Shown one piece after another: positions 1-9,287 of a stretch of DNA of 64,000 nucleotides. The notes under the pieces are model-generated. The model made no database searches. It was not told where the DNA came from and saw only the letters and a list, made by a program, of their open reading frames with translations. Positions within the stretch are counted from its first letter, which is position 1, and each line of letters begins with the position of its first letter. The stretch is from Paraneptunicella aestuarii (lineage in GTDB: Bacteria; Pseudomonadota; Gammaproteobacteria; Enterobacterales; Alteromonadaceae), in NCBI RefSeq assembly GCF_019900845.1, contig NZ_CP074570.1, positions 4,526,001-4,590,000 of the forward strand, in the 5' to 3' direction. A program made the position numbers and the translations under genes.

Positions 1-48
1 AATCTTACAGTTACGGCATATTTTCTTTACGGATGCACGAACTTTCAT
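1..48 (-). CDS. rpmJ: 50S ribosomal protein L36 (partial, 5-prime end only)
   Basis: On the minus strand an ATG at 48 opens a frame reading MKVRASVKKICRNCKI before the window ends. This is the conserved N-terminus of the small zinc-ribbon ribosomal protein L36, including the first CxxC pair of its metal site. About 21 residues are missing. It follows secY by 23 bases, its standard position at the end of the spc operon. Too short for routine ORF calling but unambiguous by sequence and position. Confidence 0.93.
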   Translation of the reverse strand, partial: MKVRASVKKICRNCKI

Positions 49-71
49 TTCATCACTCCGTCAGTGCCAAC

Positions 72-1391
72 TTAGCGACCGTAGCCTTTAAGATTGGCTT
101 TTTTCAATACATTCTCATATTGATGAGACATCAAATGAGTTTGTACCTGTGCCATAAAGTCCATGATTACTACAACGATAATCAACAAGGATGTACCGCC
201 AAAGTAGAACTGAACGCTCCACGCAATCATCATGAATTCGGGCACTAAACAGATAAAGGTAATATATAAAGCACCAGCTAATGTCAGGCGAGTCATTACT
301 TTATCAATGTAACGCGATGTTTGTTCACCCGGACGAATACCCGGAACAAACGCGCCAGACTTTTTCAAGTTATCCGCTGTTTCGCGAGGGTTAAATACCA
401 ACGCAGTATAGAAGAAACAGAAAAAGATAATAGCTATCGCATAAAGCATGACATACAAAGGTTGACCAGGAGACAACATCACAGAGACGTCTTGTAACCA
501 GGACAACGCTTCATTTTGACCAAACCAGGTGGCGATTGTACCAGGGAACAAAATAATGCTTGATGCAAAGATAGGTGGAATTACACCAGCCATATTCACC
601 TTCAAAGGAAGGTGAGTGCTTTGCGTCCCCATCATTTTGCGACCTTGCTGTTGCTGCTTCGCATAGTTAACAACAATGCGACGCTGCCCACGCTCAACAA
701 AGACAACAAAGTAAGTTACCGCAAGGATAACGATGCCAATGAAGAACAGGAACAACAGGTTCAAATCACCTTGTCTTGCTTGCTCTACCGTTTGGCCAAT
801 AGCCGTAGGTAAACCAGCAACAATTCCGGAGAAGATCAAGATAGAGATACCGTTACCGATACCTCTTTCTGTAATTTGCTCACCCAACCACATCAGGAAC
901 ATAGTTCCAGTGACCAAGCTGACAACTGCCGTAAAATAGAACCCAAGACCAGGATTGACAACCAAGCCAGAAACCAGATTGGGTAAGCCAGTAGCAATAC
1001 CAATCGCTTGGAAGATAGACAATACCAAAGTGAAATACCTTGTATATTGACTAATCTTGCGTCTTCCAGCCTCGCCTTCTTTTTTCAGTTCCATCATTGG
1101 TGGGTGCACCACAGTTAATAACTGAATAATGATGGACGCAGAAATGTAAGGCATGATCCCTAGTGCCAACACAGAGGCACGCTCAAGCGCGCCACCTGAG
1201 AACATGTTGAACATTTCAACAATAGTACCTTTCTGTTGTTCAAAAAGGTCGGCTAGCACCGCAGGATCAATACCAGGGATCGGCACATAAGAGCCAAATC
1301 TGAATACGATGATTGCTCCAAAAACGAACAACAATCGCGACTTCAGTTCACTCAAACCGCCTTTCGCTGAATCAAGTCCTGGTTTTGCCAT
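72..1391 (-). CDS. secY: Preprotein translocase subunit SecY
   Basis: Central channel subunit of the SecYEG translocon in the inner membrane, which exports unfolded proteins with SecA and inserts membrane proteins with SRP/FtsY. The 439-residue length fits the family (about 440). The N-terminal [12 protein letters not shown] segment is followed by the typical first membrane helix and the VPIPGIDP plug-region motif, and the chain has about ten hydrophobic helices. The cytoplasmic loop contains [10 protein letters not shown], as in enterobacterial SecY. Penultimate gene of the spc operon, after rplO and before rpmJ. Confidence 0.97.
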   Translation of the reverse strand: MAKPGLDSAKGGLSELKSRLLFVFGAIIVFRFGSYVPIPGIDPAVLADLFEQQKGTIVEMFNMFSGGALERASVLALGIMPYISASIIIQLLTVVHPPMMELKKEGEAGRRKISQYTRYFTLVLSIFQAIGIATGLPNLVSGLVVNPGLGFYFTAVVSLVTGTMFLMWLGEQITERGIGNGISILIFSGIVAGLPTAIGQTVEQARQGDLNLLFLFFIGIVILAVTYFVVFVERGQRRIVVNYAKQQQQGRKMMGTQSTHLPLKVNMAGVIPPIFASSIILFPGTIATWFGQNEALSWLQDVSVMLSPGQPLYVMLYAIAIIFFCFFYTALVFNPRETADNLKKSGAFVPGIRPGEQTSRYIDKVMTRLTLAGALYITFICLVPEFMMIAWSVQFYFGGTSLLIIVVVIMDFMAQVQTHLMSHQYENVLKKANLKGYGR

Positions 1392-1397
1392 GGTAGG

Positions 1398-1832
1398 TTA
1401 TTCCTCTACTTTACCGCCAGCAGCTTCGATTGCTTCGCGGGCGCCTTTAGTTACCTTCAAACCTTTAACAGTCACCGCACGAGTAACTTCACCGCTTTTC
1501 ATCACTTTAACGTACAGGCGGTCTTTTTTGACGATGCCAGACGCTTTCAAGCTTTCAAGTGAAACTACTTCGCCTTCAACCTTGCAGATTTCATTCAGAG
1601 TAACCTGATCCGCAAACAAAGATTTGCGAGATGTGAAACCAAACTTAGGTAAACGGCGCTGGATTGGCATTTGTCCGCCTTCGAAACCTGGACGCACAGT
1701 ACCGCCAGAACGAGACTTCTGACCTTTGTGACCGCGACCACCAGTTTTACCAAGACCTGAACCAATACCTCTACCTAGACGTTTTGCGGGCGTCTTGGCT
1801 CCTTCAGCAGGAGCAATTGTATTTAAACGCAT
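1398..1832 (-). CDS. rplO: 50S ribosomal protein L15
   Basis: 144 residues, matching the usual length of L15. The glycine- and arginine-rich N-terminus ([20 protein letters not shown]) is the diagnostic L15 extension that threads into 23S rRNA, followed by the compact C-terminal domain. It is a late-assembly large-subunit protein. It lies 6 bases upstream of secY and directly after rpmD, as in the E. coli spc operon, so it is presumably co-transcribed and under the operon's translational control. Confidence 0.97.
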   Translation of the reverse strand: MRLNTIAPAEGAKTPAKRLGRGIGSGLGKTGGRGHKGQKSRSGGTVRPGFEGGQMPIQRRLPKFGFTSRKSLFADQVTLNEICKVEGEVVSLESLKASGIVKKDRLYVKVMKSGEVTRAVTVKGLKVTKGAREAIEAAGGKVEE

Positions 1833-1833
1833 G

Positions 1834-2016
1834 TTACTCTCCTACTACCTGAACCATGTAATAAACTTTATTGATCATGCCACGTACCGCAGGCGTATCT
1901 TCACGCTCTACGACATGACCAATGCGACGCAAACCCAAACCAACCAAAGTCGCTTTATGCTTTGGAAGACGACCAATTGAGCTTTTGGTTTGCTTAATTT
2001 TAATCATGTTAGCCAT
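1834..2016 (-). CDS. rpmD: 50S ribosomal protein L30
   Basis: 60 residues with the L30 core: the [25 protein letters not shown] segment region and the [11 protein letters not shown] loop are characteristic. Small large-subunit protein that contacts 23S rRNA domain II/V. Sits between rpsE (6 bases upstream) and rplO (1 base), the conserved spc order. Confidence 0.96.
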   Translation of the reverse strand: MANMIKIKQTKSSIGRLPKHKATLVGLGLRRIGHVVEREDTPAVRGMINKVYYMVQVVGE

Positions 2017-2022
2017 GTTTAA

Positions 2023-2523
2023 TTACCCCAAAATATTCTCAACGGACAATCCACGCTTAGCAGCAACTTGCTCAGGTGACCTCATATCAGTCAACGCTTT
2101 GATTGTTGCTCTTACCACGTTAATCGGGTTTGTGGAGCCATAACACTTAGACAATACGTTTTGAACGCCAGCAACTTCCAAAACCGCACGCATTGCACCA
2201 CCGGCGATGATACCAGTACCTTCTGATGCAGGTTGCATGTAGACTTTAGAGCCTGAATGACGACCCTTAATAGGGTGTTGCAAAGTATTGCCATTCAATT
2301 CTACTGTGACCAGGTTACGACGCGCTTTTTCCATTGCTTTTTGAATAGCAGCAGGAACTTCGCGAGCTTTACCGTAACCAAAGCCAACGCGGCCATTGCC
2401 ATCGCCAACTACAGTCAACGCGGTGAAGCTGAATATACGACCACCTTTAACCACTTTTGCAACACGGTTAACAGCGATCAACTTTTCCAGCATTTCACCA
2501 TTTTGAACTTCTACTTTAGCCAT
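2023..2523 (-). CDS. rpsE: 30S ribosomal protein S5
   Basis: 166 residues, the standard S5 length. The N-terminal double-stranded RNA-binding S5 domain ([15 protein letters not shown]) precedes the C-terminal domain with the [19 protein letters not shown] loop. S5 takes part in decoding fidelity and helps form the mRNA entry channel with S3 and S4. Located between rplR and rpmD in the spc operon. Confidence 0.97.
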   Translation of the reverse strand: MAKVEVQNGEMLEKLIAVNRVAKVVKGGRIFSFTALTVVGDGNGRVGFGYGKAREVPAAIQKAMEKARRNLVTVELNGNTLQHPIKGRHSGSKVYMQPASEGTGIIAGGAMRAVLEVAGVQNVLSKCYGSTNPINVVRATIKALTDMRSPEQVAAKRGLSVENILG

Positions 2524-2532
2524 AAATCACTC

Positions 2533-2886
2533 CTAGAACTGAAGACCAGCTTCACGAGCTGCATCAGCTAGTGCCTTGACACGACCATGGTATTTGAAAC
2601 CACTTCTGTCGAATGCCACTTCTTTAACACCTTTTTCCAAAGCACGTTCTGCAATCGCTTTACCAACGAAAGCAGCGGCTTCAACGTTGCCGGTGTTCTT
2701 AAGGCTGTTACGTACATCTGCCTCAACAGTTGATGCCGCAGCCAACACTTCTGAACCCGTAGGGGTGATCAGCTGTGCATAGATGTGGCGAGGCGTACGG
2801 TGAACTACCAAGCGATGAGCCGCCAGTTCACGGATTTTATAACGTGCGCGGGAAGCGCGACGTAAACGAGATGTTTTCTTATCCAT
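2533..2886 (-). CDS. rplR: 50S ribosomal protein L18
   Basis: 117 residues as in E. coli L18. Begins [15 protein letters not shown], a basic tail, then the conserved [16 protein letters not shown] strand region. L18 binds 5S rRNA together with L5 and L25 in the central protuberance. It is followed by rpsE after 9 bases and preceded by rplF after 12 bases, the conserved spc order. Confidence 0.97.
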   Translation of the reverse strand: MDKKTSRLRRASRARYKIRELAAHRLVVHRTPRHIYAQLITPTGSEVLAAASTVEADVRNSLKNTGNVEAAAFVGKAIAERALEKGVKEVAFDRSGFKYHGRVKALADAAREAGLQF

Positions 2887-2898
2887 CGTACTAACCCC

Positions 2899-3432
2899 TT
2901 ACTTTTTCTTGGCTTCTTTACGACGAACGATTTCGTCAGAATAACGAACACCTTTACCTTTATAAGGTTCAGGTGGGCGATAACCGCGGATGTTCGCCGC
3001 AACTTGACCAACCAACTGCTTATCACTGCCTTTAACCAGGATTTCAGTTTGAGTTGGTGTTTCAACGGTAATGCCAGCAGGCATTTCGTAAGCAACCGGG
3101 TGTGAAAAGCCAAGAGTAAGATTTAACTTACTACCTTGAGCTTGAGCACGATAACCAACACCGTTTAACTCAAGTTTCTTTTGGAAACCATCAGTAACGC
3201 CGATAACCATCGCATTCAACAGAGCACGAGCAGTACCTGCCTGCGCCCAACCGTCAGCGAAACCTTCACGAGGAAGAGCTTTCAATTGATTCTCTTCCTG
3301 AACGATTTCTACTGCGTCGTTGAATACACGTTCCAACGTACCGTTTTTACCTTTTACTGTGACGCCTTGTCCGGCGATGACTACTTCAACACCAGAGCGG
3401 ACTTCCACAGGAGCTTTTGCTACGCGTGACAT
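2899..3432 (-). CDS. rplF: 50S ribosomal protein L6
   Basis: 177 residues, typical for L6, made of two repeated alpha/beta domains. The C-terminal signature [16 protein letters not shown] is clear. L6 lies near the factor-binding site at the base of the L7/L12 stalk. Start [11 protein letters not shown] matches the family. Between rpsH and rplR in the spc operon. Confidence 0.97.
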   Translation of the reverse strand: MSRVAKAPVEVRSGVEVVIAGQGVTVKGKNGTLERVFNDAVEIVQEENQLKALPREGFADGWAQAGTARALLNAMVIGVTDGFQKKLELNGVGYRAQAQGSKLNLTLGFSHPVAYEMPAGITVETPTQTEILVKGSDKQLVGQVAANIRGYRPPEPYKGKGVRYSDEIVRRKEAKKK

Positions 3433-3444
3433 TAGTGCCTCCCC

Positions 3445-3837
3445 TTATGCTACATAGCCGATGATTTCACCGCCCATGCCTGCATTACGAGCAGCACGGT
3501 CAGTCATCACGCCTTTTGAGGTAGAAACAATCGCTACACCTAGACCACCCATCACTTTTGGCAGCTCATCTTTTTTCTTATAGATGCGCAGACCTGGACG
3601 GCTTACACGTTCGATAGTGTCGATAACTCTCTTGCCCTGGAAGTACTTCAAAGTAACATTCAGTTCAGGTTTAACGTCACCTTCAACAGCGAAATCTTCG
3701 ATGTAACCTTCGTCTTTCAACACTTTGCAGATAGCAAGGCGTAATTTAGAAGAAGGCATAGAAACAGCGATTCTGTTAGCCATTTGGCCGTTTCTAATGC
3801 GGGTAAACATATCCGCGATTGGATCTTGCATACTCAT
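3445..3837 (-). CDS. rpsH: 30S ribosomal protein S8
   Basis: 130 residues, standard for S8, starting [18 protein letters not shown] and ending with the conserved [14 protein letters not shown] and GGEIIGYVA segments. S8 is a primary 16S rRNA-binding protein of the central domain. In enterobacteria it also represses spc operon translation by binding near the L5 start. Whether that regulation exists here cannot be told from the sequence alone. Confidence 0.97.
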   Translation of the reverse strand: MSMQDPIADMFTRIRNGQMANRIAVSMPSSKLRLAICKVLKDEGYIEDFAVEGDVKPELNVTLKYFQGKRVIDTIERVSRPGLRIYKKKDELPKVMGGLGVAIVSTSKGVMTDRAARNAGMGGEIIGYVA

Positions 3838-3849
3838 ATTTGCTACTCC

Positions 3850-4155
3850 TTACCAGCTGGCTTTTTTCAAACCAGGGACTTCGCCACGCATCGCAGCTTC
3901 ACGAAGCTTGATACGGCTCAGACCGAATTTACGAAGGTAACCATGTGGACGGCCAGTAACACGGCAGCGGTTACGCTGACGAGTACGAGCAGAATCACGT
4001 GGCAGTTGTTGTAGCTTGAGTACAGCAGCCCAACGATCTTCATCAGAAGTGTTTACATCGCTAATGATTGCTTTTAACTCAGCACGCTTGGTTGCATATT
4101 TTGCAACTAGCTTTGCACGCTTTACTTCACGCGCTTTCATTGATTCTTTTGCCAT
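3850..4155 (-). CDS. rpsN: 30S ribosomal protein S14 (long, zinc-free form)
   Basis: 101 residues, the long S14 type. The C-terminal half contains [20 protein letters not shown] and the [11 protein letters not shown] signature. The paired CxxC zinc ligands of the short Zn-binding S14 form are absent, so this is the zinc-independent paralogue type. Located between rplE and rpsH as in the standard spc operon. Confidence 0.97.
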   Translation of the reverse strand: MAKESMKAREVKRAKLVAKYATKRAELKAIISDVNTSDEDRWAAVLKLQQLPRDSARTRQRNRCRVTGRPHGYLRKFGLSRIKLREAAMRGEVPGLKKASW

Positions 4156-4166
4156 AACCCTACACC

Positions 4167-4706
4167 TTATTTACGGAACGGGAAGTTAAAAGCAGATAAC
4201 AATGCTTTTGCTTCAGCGTCAGTGTTAGCAGAAGTAGTGATCGTAATGTCCATACCGCGAACCTTATCCACTTTATCGAAATCGATTTCAGGGAAAATGA
4301 TTTGCTCACGGATGCCCATACTATAGTTACCACGACCATCAAATGACTTAGGATTTAAGCCACGGAAGTCACGGATACGAGGAATTGCAATTGAGACTAA
4401 ACGCTCAAAGAAATCCCACATACGCTCACCACGCAGGGTTACTTTACAGCCAATCGGATAGCCCTCACGGACTTTAAAACCAGCTACAGACTTACGAGCT
4501 TTGGTGACAACAGGTTTTTGACCTGCGATCAGCATCATGTCGTTTGATGCATTTTCCAAAATCTTTTTGTCTGTAATGGCTTCACCTAAACCCATGTTTA
4601 GAGTGATTTTTTCCAATCGAGGGACTTGCATGACACTTTTGTACTCGAACTCTTTGGCAAGAGCTGGTACGACAGAGTCTTTGTAGAAATCATGCAGTTT
4701 CGCCAT
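4167..4706 (-). CDS. rplE: 50S ribosomal protein L5
   Basis: 179 residues from the ATG at 4706, matching the E. coli length and MAKLHDxYKD start. A TTG four codons upstream (4718) is open, but a GGAG stretch sits correctly only before 4706. L5 binds 5S rRNA and forms a bridge to the small subunit. Conserved segments include TLNMGLGEA, the [15 protein letters not shown] region and [12 protein letters not shown]. Sits between rplX and rpsN. Confidence 0.96.
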   Translation of the reverse strand: MAKLHDFYKDSVVPALAKEFEYKSVMQVPRLEKITLNMGLGEAITDKKILENASNDMMLIAGQKPVVTKARKSVAGFKVREGYPIGCKVTLRGERMWDFFERLVSIAIPRIRDFRGLNPKSFDGRGNYSMGIREQIIFPEIDFDKVDKVRGMDITITTSANTDAEAKALLSAFNFPFRK

Positions 4707-4722
4707 CGTCTTCTCCAATTAA

Positions 4723-5037
4723 TTAAATTGCTTCACCGTTAGATTTGAAGATACGAACTTTTTTGTCGCCTTCAACACGGAAACCTACACGATCTGCTTT
4801 ACCCGTTGCAGGGTTAAGGATCGCTACATTTGATACGTGAATGGGTGCCTCTTTCTCGATGATGCCACCAGCGATGCCAAACTGAGGGTTAGGCTTCTGA
4901 TGTTTTTTCACCAAGTTTACACCTTCGACGATTAGACGGCTTTCTTCAGTAAGAACTTTAACAACTTTGCCAGTCTTACCTTTGTCTTTACCTGCTAATA
5001 CGACGATTTCATCATCACGACGAATCTTTCTTGCCAT
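4723..5037 (-). CDS. rplX: 50S ribosomal protein L24
   Basis: 104 residues, with the KOW motif near the N-terminus ([17 protein letters not shown]) that defines L24. It is an early-assembly protein that nucleates large-subunit folding by binding the 5-prime end of 23S rRNA. Separated by 12 bases from rplN and by 16 bases from the rplE ATG, the conserved arrangement. Confidence 0.97.
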   Translation of the reverse strand: MARKIRRDDEIVVLAGKDKGKTGKVVKVLTEESRLIVEGVNLVKKHQKPNPQFGIAGGIIEKEAPIHVSNVAILNPATGKADRVGFRVEGDKKVRIFKSNGEAI

Positions 5038-5049
5038 TATCGTGACTCC

Positions 5050-5415
5050 TTATAGTACCTCTGGCGCCAATGAGACGATCTTCATGTTATCAGCACGAAG
5101 CTCACGGGTAACCGGACCAAAGATACGCGTACCAATTGGCTGCTTGTTGGCATTCAACAATACAGCAGCGTTACTGTCGAAACGGATCAAAGATCCATCA
5201 GGACGACGTACACCGTGCTTAGTACGCACCACCACCGCGTTTAACACATCACCTTTTTTAACTTTACCGCGAGGAATTGCTTCCTTAACTGTAACTTTGA
5301 TGATGTCACCGATACCAGCGTAACGGCGGTGAGAGCCACCCAGAACCTTAATACACTGAACCCTGCGAGCGCCGGAGTTGTCGGCAACATCCAGGTTAGT
5401 TTGCATTTGGATCAT
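5050..5415 (-). CDS. rplN: 50S ribosomal protein L14
   Basis: 121 residues; begins [18 protein letters not shown] and carries the L14 signature [20 protein letters not shown]. It is two residues shorter than the 123-residue E. coli protein, apparently in a variable loop (around NANKQPIG) and near the C-terminus. L14 forms intersubunit bridges. It is the first gene of the spc operon here: no rpsQ or other S10-operon gene lies upstream, and a promoter with a GC-rich discriminator precedes it. Confidence 0.97.
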   Translation of the reverse strand: MIQMQTNLDVADNSGARRVQCIKVLGGSHRRYAGIGDIIKVTVKEAIPRGKVKKGDVLNAVVVRTKHGVRRPDGSLIRFDSNAAVLLNANKQPIGTRIFGPVTRELRADNMKIVSLAPEVL

Positions 5416-5542
5416 TAGTTAGTGCTCCGCTTAAATCAAAACTCTCTCGAGTAATATTGATAGCAAAAAGTCGTTGCTTTTCTGTGCATAACACCTAAAA
5501 ACAGGCGACTTTCTATACATACCCCCACAAAAAGGGCGCGGA

Positions 5543-5571
5543 ATCATAACAGAAAAGAAAGGTGAAAGACA
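5543..5571 (-). promoter_or_regulatory. Probable sigma70 promoter of the spc operon, stringent type
   Basis: On the minus strand a TATGAT box (5543-5548) is preceded after 17 bases by a weak TGTCTT -35 (5566-5571). It is followed by the GC-rich stretch TCCGCGCCC. A GC-rich discriminator just after the -10 box is typical of stable-RNA and ribosomal-protein promoters controlled by ppGpp and DksA. The E. coli spc promoter has a very similar GCCGCGCCC stretch (from memory). The mRNA leader would be about 120 bases. The rest of the 415-base gap (5416-5830) shows no gene. Confidence 0.6.
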
Positions 5572-5830
5572 GATCAAATATCAAATTAATTTGATGTCGT
5601 AAAAACAGGTGCTTTTGGAAGTAAAAATAACCGAAATGAAGCCGGTTAACGGGCGCAGATTGTATTCGTTTATCGAGAGAAAGTAAAAGCTATTTATTGG
5701 ATTGAGAGGTAATAATAGCTTCAGGTAATTTAAGAGAATCGTTTTTGCTTGAAGAAGCAACTATATAGTTAATATAAGCTTGTAACACACTTGAAGTACC
5801 GAGTAAGAAACATTAAAAGAGTTACGCTTC

Positions 5831-6295
5831 TTAATAAATAGAAAAAACCTGCCGGGTTACCAAGCCCCAGTAGGGATCAAGGTATTTGTCCTCGTCAAAC
5901 CTTCCCTGAGTAAATTCGCTAATGGCTTTGCGCCAAAAAGTAGTGGCATAGTCAGCACCTTCAATTTGTTTTACCACCCAGGCTCCTGGATACTTCTGCC
6001 AAATAGAAAACGCCAGTTTAATGCCCAAATGACGCAGACGAAAGCTAGGCACAATATAGAACTCACACACTTCATAAGAGCGCACTTGCTCTAACGCCAA
6101 TACGATAAATCCTGCTGGCACATCATTTTCATAGGCCAAAAATGCCAAAGTTTTGTCATTAAGGTGAGTATCTAGCGAAAACAAACCGTCAGCATTCGGC
6201 ATTTTATGTGTAAGTGCCGAAAACTCAGCTTCATAGGCTTGCGCTAAATTAAGGTAGATATACTCATTATGAGGTTGCACCTGAACTATCTGCAT
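5831..6295 (-). CDS. GNAT-family N-acetyltransferase
   Basis: 154-residue protein with the GNAT fold pattern. A central strand LAFLAYENDVPAGFIVLALEQ is followed by the EVCEFYIVPSFRLRHLG segment, equivalent to the strand 4 to acetyl-CoA-binding loop of the family. Here the loop reads RLRHLGIKLAF instead of the canonical Q/RxxGxG/A, so the motif is slightly relaxed. A closing aromatic region (TTFWRKAI) is also usual. Substrate unknown. It stands alone between the spc operon and a long non-coding gap; no operon partner is visible. Confidence 0.8.
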   Translation of the reverse strand: MQIVQVQPHNEYIYLNLAQAYEAEFSALTHKMPNADGLFSLDTHLNDKTLAFLAYENDVPAGFIVLALEQVRSYEVCEFYIVPSFRLRHLGIKLAFSIWQKYPGAWVVKQIEGADYATTFWRKAISEFTQGRFDEDKYLDPYWGLVTRQVFSIY

Positions 6296-6641
6296 AACCT
6301 AACCAACACGTAAATTGAAAAGGCATTCAATGTAATTTCAGTTAGATTGGAGTGCAAGTAAAGCCAACATCATCTTTTTAAAAAGGAGTAGCGAAACCCA
6401 ATATTTTTCCTCTGTAAATGCGCTCAAAAGTGCTCTCAACCAATATTCAAGTGGGCTTTCCTCTGGTAGTGGTTGATGCCAAGGTGTTCTATAAACAATA
6501 TAAATTCAATGAATTTGCAAGCGAGGAAAGTAAATTATTTATTACTATTGCAGATGTTAAAGCTAGCTCGAATGAGTCATCTGATACCTGCAACCTTAAG
6601 AACTCTTAATAAAACAGGTATTCAGATTTAGCGCTATTAAA
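6296..6641. other. Intergenic stretch without a convincing gene
   Basis: AT-rich region between the GNAT gene and the micro-ORF. A 63-codon plus-strand frame (6418-6609) exists but has no well-placed Shine-Dalgarno sequence and an unremarkable composition, so it is not called. No clear terminator or promoter was recognised. Confidence 0.4.
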
Positions 6642-6725
6642 CTACTTACCTTTAGGGGGGTTATTACCGCGCCCCGGGCCAGAAGGGTTACCAGTTTTTG
6701 ATGGCCAGTTAGGATTGTTGCTCAT
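6642..6725 (-). CDS. 27-residue proline/glycine/asparagine-rich micro-protein
   Basis: Minus-strand ATG at 6725 opens a 27-codon frame ending in TAG. It begins MSNNPNWPSKTGNPSG and ends RGNNPPKGK, giving an almost wholly Asn/Pro/Gly/Lys composition. A GGGTGA Shine-Dalgarno-like sequence lies 7-8 bases upstream. Such low-complexity N-P-G composition is unlikely from random AT-rich DNA, and the frame is locally GC-richer than its flanks. I recall similar short NPSGxGRGNNPP proteins in marine gammaproteobacteria, but that is memory, not a search. Function unknown; probably unstructured. Confidence 0.6.
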   Translation of the reverse strand: MSNNPNWPSKTGNPSGPGRGNNPPKGK

Positions 6726-6867
6726 TTAAATTCACCCAAGATTGATTGAGTTTATATCCATACTTCCTACAACCACCCAATGGACATGAAATTACATTCC
6801 GTAGAGGAACAAAACCGAAATTTAGGCGATAGAGGGGATTTTCAAGAGAAGAAATAAAAAATTTCAC

Positions 6868-8526
6868 TTAAAGGACTTTATCCCCCGCCACCCAGGTTTC
6901 ATTGACTTTAATCTTCCAGATGTCTTCAGGTATTACTTCAAAGTAATCTTGCTCGGTGAGAATAAAATCGGCTTCTTTGCCAACTTCCAATGTACCAATC
7001 AGGTTTTCCTGATGCGCGGCATAAGCGGCATTAAAAGTGAACATTTCCAGTGCCGTTTGTCTATCAACGGCTTCATTTATATACCAACCACCTAAAGGTT
7101 CATTATTTCTGTCCTGACGAGTCACAGCTGCATGTAATCCAAAGAAAGGTTCTGCAGGCTCAACAGGAAAATCAGAGCCACCAGCTAACACTACACCCAA
7201 TTCACGTAGCGAAGCCCATGCATAAGCGCCTTTAATACGTTCTTTTCCTAAACGGTCTTCGGCCATGTTCTTATCACTGGTCGCATGGGTTGGTTGCATG
7301 GAAGCAATAACCTGTAATTGCGCTAAACGTGGTAGTTCTTGCGGCCGGATAATCTGTGCATGCTCAATTCGATGACGCAATTCAGCCTTACCCGCCACGT
7401 TATGCCATTTGGCAAATTCATCCAGAACCAGGGTATTGGCTCTATCACCAATAGCATGAATATTCACTTGAAACCCCGCTATCATGGCGGCATCAACGTA
7501 TTTCCCCAAATTTGGAATAGAATGCAACAGCAGTCCTTTTTGCCCCGGTTTATCCGAATAATCATGATGCAAAGCCGCACCACGGCTGCCTAATGCACCG
7601 TCGGCAGAAATCTTGACACTGCGAACCGACAACATACCATCGTCCGATTCATAAATGCCGGCTTTCAAGACATCGTCTGCACCCTCAGCTGTGACCGCCA
7701 ACATGGCATAAACTCGAATAGGTAGCTTGCCTTGTTGTTGTAAAGTTTTATAAGAGTTGATGACTTCCGGGCTTACACCTGCATCATGCACCGACGTTAA
7801 GCCCGTAGCCGCTAACGCATTTAAGCTTTTCAATAAATAGAACTGGCGCTCTTGTTCCGTGATTTTTGGCATCACCTTGTAGACCAAATCCATAGCATTA
7901 TCGATCAACACGCCCGTTGGATTGCCCTGTTCATCCTTAATAATATCGCCACCAGCAGGCGACACCGTAGTGCGGCTTATGCCCGCCAACTCCATTGCCT
8001 TTGAGTTCACCCACAAAGCATGACCGTCGATACGAGCCAACATTACAGGGCGTTCAGACACATATTCATCAATGGCTTTTGCTGTGGGAAACTGTTTGCT
8101 TGTCCACAGTTCTTGATTCCAACCTCTTCCTGTCACCCACCCCGTTTGCTTCTTTTGTGATTGTTCACGAATGCGTTTTTGCGCCTCAGCCAACGAAGCG
8201 GTACCAACCAGATCAACACTGGACAAGGCCATTCCATAACCCAGTACGTGACCATGCGCATCAATCAAACCAGGCAAAAGTGATTGGCCTTTGCCATCAA
8301 TCACCTTATCGAACTTGCCTTCTTCAGGTGTTTTCTTATAGATACCGGTTATCTTGTTGCCATCGAATGCCAAGGCTTCGAATTGAACCAGCTGTTTCTG
8401 AGCATTTAAGCTATACCCCTTCACATTGTGAATGAGAGTCTCAGCCATCAATGACGAACTTACAGTGAATGCGCCTATGGCTGCAAAACACGTAGAAATA
8501 TAGCGTTTCATGCCCATTCTTCTCAT
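6868..8526 (-). CDS. Secreted amidohydrolase, YtcJ-like (amidohydrolase family 3)
   Basis: 552 residues. An N-terminal signal peptide (hydrophobic core CFAAIGAFTVSSSLMAE) predicts export to the periplasm. The metal-binding HxH motif appears as GLIDAHGHVLGYG. A further metal/active-site region reads VNIHAIGDRA, then HRIEHAQII, and GGSDFPVEP carries the late Asp ligand, all in the order seen in amidohydrolase-3 proteins. Substrate cannot be told; members act on N-acyl or cyclic amide compounds. The ATG at 8526 has GGAG six bases upstream; an internal ATG at 8511 is possible. It follows rlmB by 14 bases and may be co-transcribed. Confidence 0.88.
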   Translation of the reverse strand: MRRMGMKRYISTCFAAIGAFTVSSSLMAETLIHNVKGYSLNAQKQLVQFEALAFDGNKITGIYKKTPEEGKFDKVIDGKGQSLLPGLIDAHGHVLGYGMALSSVDLVGTASLAEAQKRIREQSQKKQTGWVTGRGWNQELWTSKQFPTAKAIDEYVSERPVMLARIDGHALWVNSKAMELAGISRTTVSPAGGDIIKDEQGNPTGVLIDNAMDLVYKVMPKITEQERQFYLLKSLNALAATGLTSVHDAGVSPEVINSYKTLQQQGKLPIRVYAMLAVTAEGADDVLKAGIYESDDGMLSVRSVKISADGALGSRGAALHHDYSDKPGQKGLLLHSIPNLGKYVDAAMIAGFQVNIHAIGDRANTLVLDEFAKWHNVAGKAELRHRIEHAQIIRPQELPRLAQLQVIASMQPTHATSDKNMAEDRLGKERIKGAYAWASLRELGVVLAGGSDFPVEPAEPFFGLHAAVTRQDRNNEPLGGWYINEAVDRQTALEMFTFNAAYAAHQENLIGTLEVGKEADFILTEQDYFEVIPEDIWKIKVNETWVAGDKVL

Positions 8527-8540
8527 TGCGACTCCAACCT

Positions 8541-9281
8541 TTACCCTAATCTTTGCCTAACGACTTCATACAAACACACTCCTGTCGCGACAGAGACATT
8601 CAAGCTGGATACGCTTCCCGCCATAGGTAACTTCACCAATTCATCACAGGTTTCCCGGGTTAATCGACGCATACCTTTACCTTCTGCGCCCATCACCACA
8701 GCTAATGCACCATCAAGTTTGCAGTCATAAATAAGCTGTTCTGCTTCACCGGCAGTACCAATCACCCACACACCGGCTTCTTGCATTGCGCGTAAGGTAC
8801 GAGCCAAATTAGTCACTTGAATAAGAGGGATAACCTCCGCCGCGCCACAGGCGACTTTACGTGCAACAGGAGATAAGTTGGCAGATTTATCTTTCGGCAC
8901 AATCACCGCATGAACACCAGCGGCATCAGCTGTACGCAAACAAGCACCGAGATTATGCGGATCAGTTACGCCATCCAGAACGAGGAAAAATCCATTGGAC
9001 TGATTTTCCAGCAGATTCTGCAAATCTTTTTCATCAAACACTCGACCCGGCTTGGCTCGCGCCACTACGCCCTGATGTTGAGCTCCATCCACCTTATCGT
9101 CGAGCGCCTTGCGTTGACAGAATTGAACTGAAATTCCCAATCTACGCGCTTCATTAATCACATTATTCAGACGCTGATCTTCACGTCCTTTTAAGGCAAA
9201 CATTTCAATAATACGCTCTGGCTCTTTTGCCAGCAGTGATTCCATCGCATGAATACCGAATAGCCATTCATGTTGTGCCAT
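8541..9281 (-). CDS. rlmB: 23S rRNA (guanosine-2'-O)-methyltransferase RlmB
   Basis: 246 residues, typical for RlmB, which methylates the 2'-OH of G2251 in the 23S rRNA peptidyl-transferase P loop. The N-terminal substrate-binding domain ([10 protein letters not shown]) is followed by the SPOUT knot. Visible knot motifs are [16 protein letters not shown] (motif 1), [11 protein letters not shown] (motif 2) and [21 protein letters not shown] (motif 3, given in its two halves [10 protein letters not shown] and [11 protein letters not shown]). It lies 6 bases after rnr, the usual gammaproteobacterial arrangement. Confidence 0.96.
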   Translation of the reverse strand: MAQHEWLFGIHAMESLLAKEPERIIEMFALKGREDQRLNNVINEARRLGISVQFCQRKALDDKVDGAQHQGVVARAKPGRVFDEKDLQNLLENQSNGFFLVLDGVTDPHNLGACLRTADAAGVHAVIVPKDKSANLSPVARKVACGAAEVIPLIQVTNLARTLRAMQEAGVWVIGTAGEAEQLIYDCKLDGALAVVMGAEGKGMRRLTRETCDELVKLPMAGSVSSLNVSVATGVCLYEVVRQRLG

Positions 9282-9287
9282 ACAGAA

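Noticed and set aside
6418..6609. 63-codon plus-strand frame
   Set aside because: No other gene overlaps it, but there is no well-placed Shine-Dalgarno sequence, no recognisable motif and an ordinary AT-rich composition; insufficient support.
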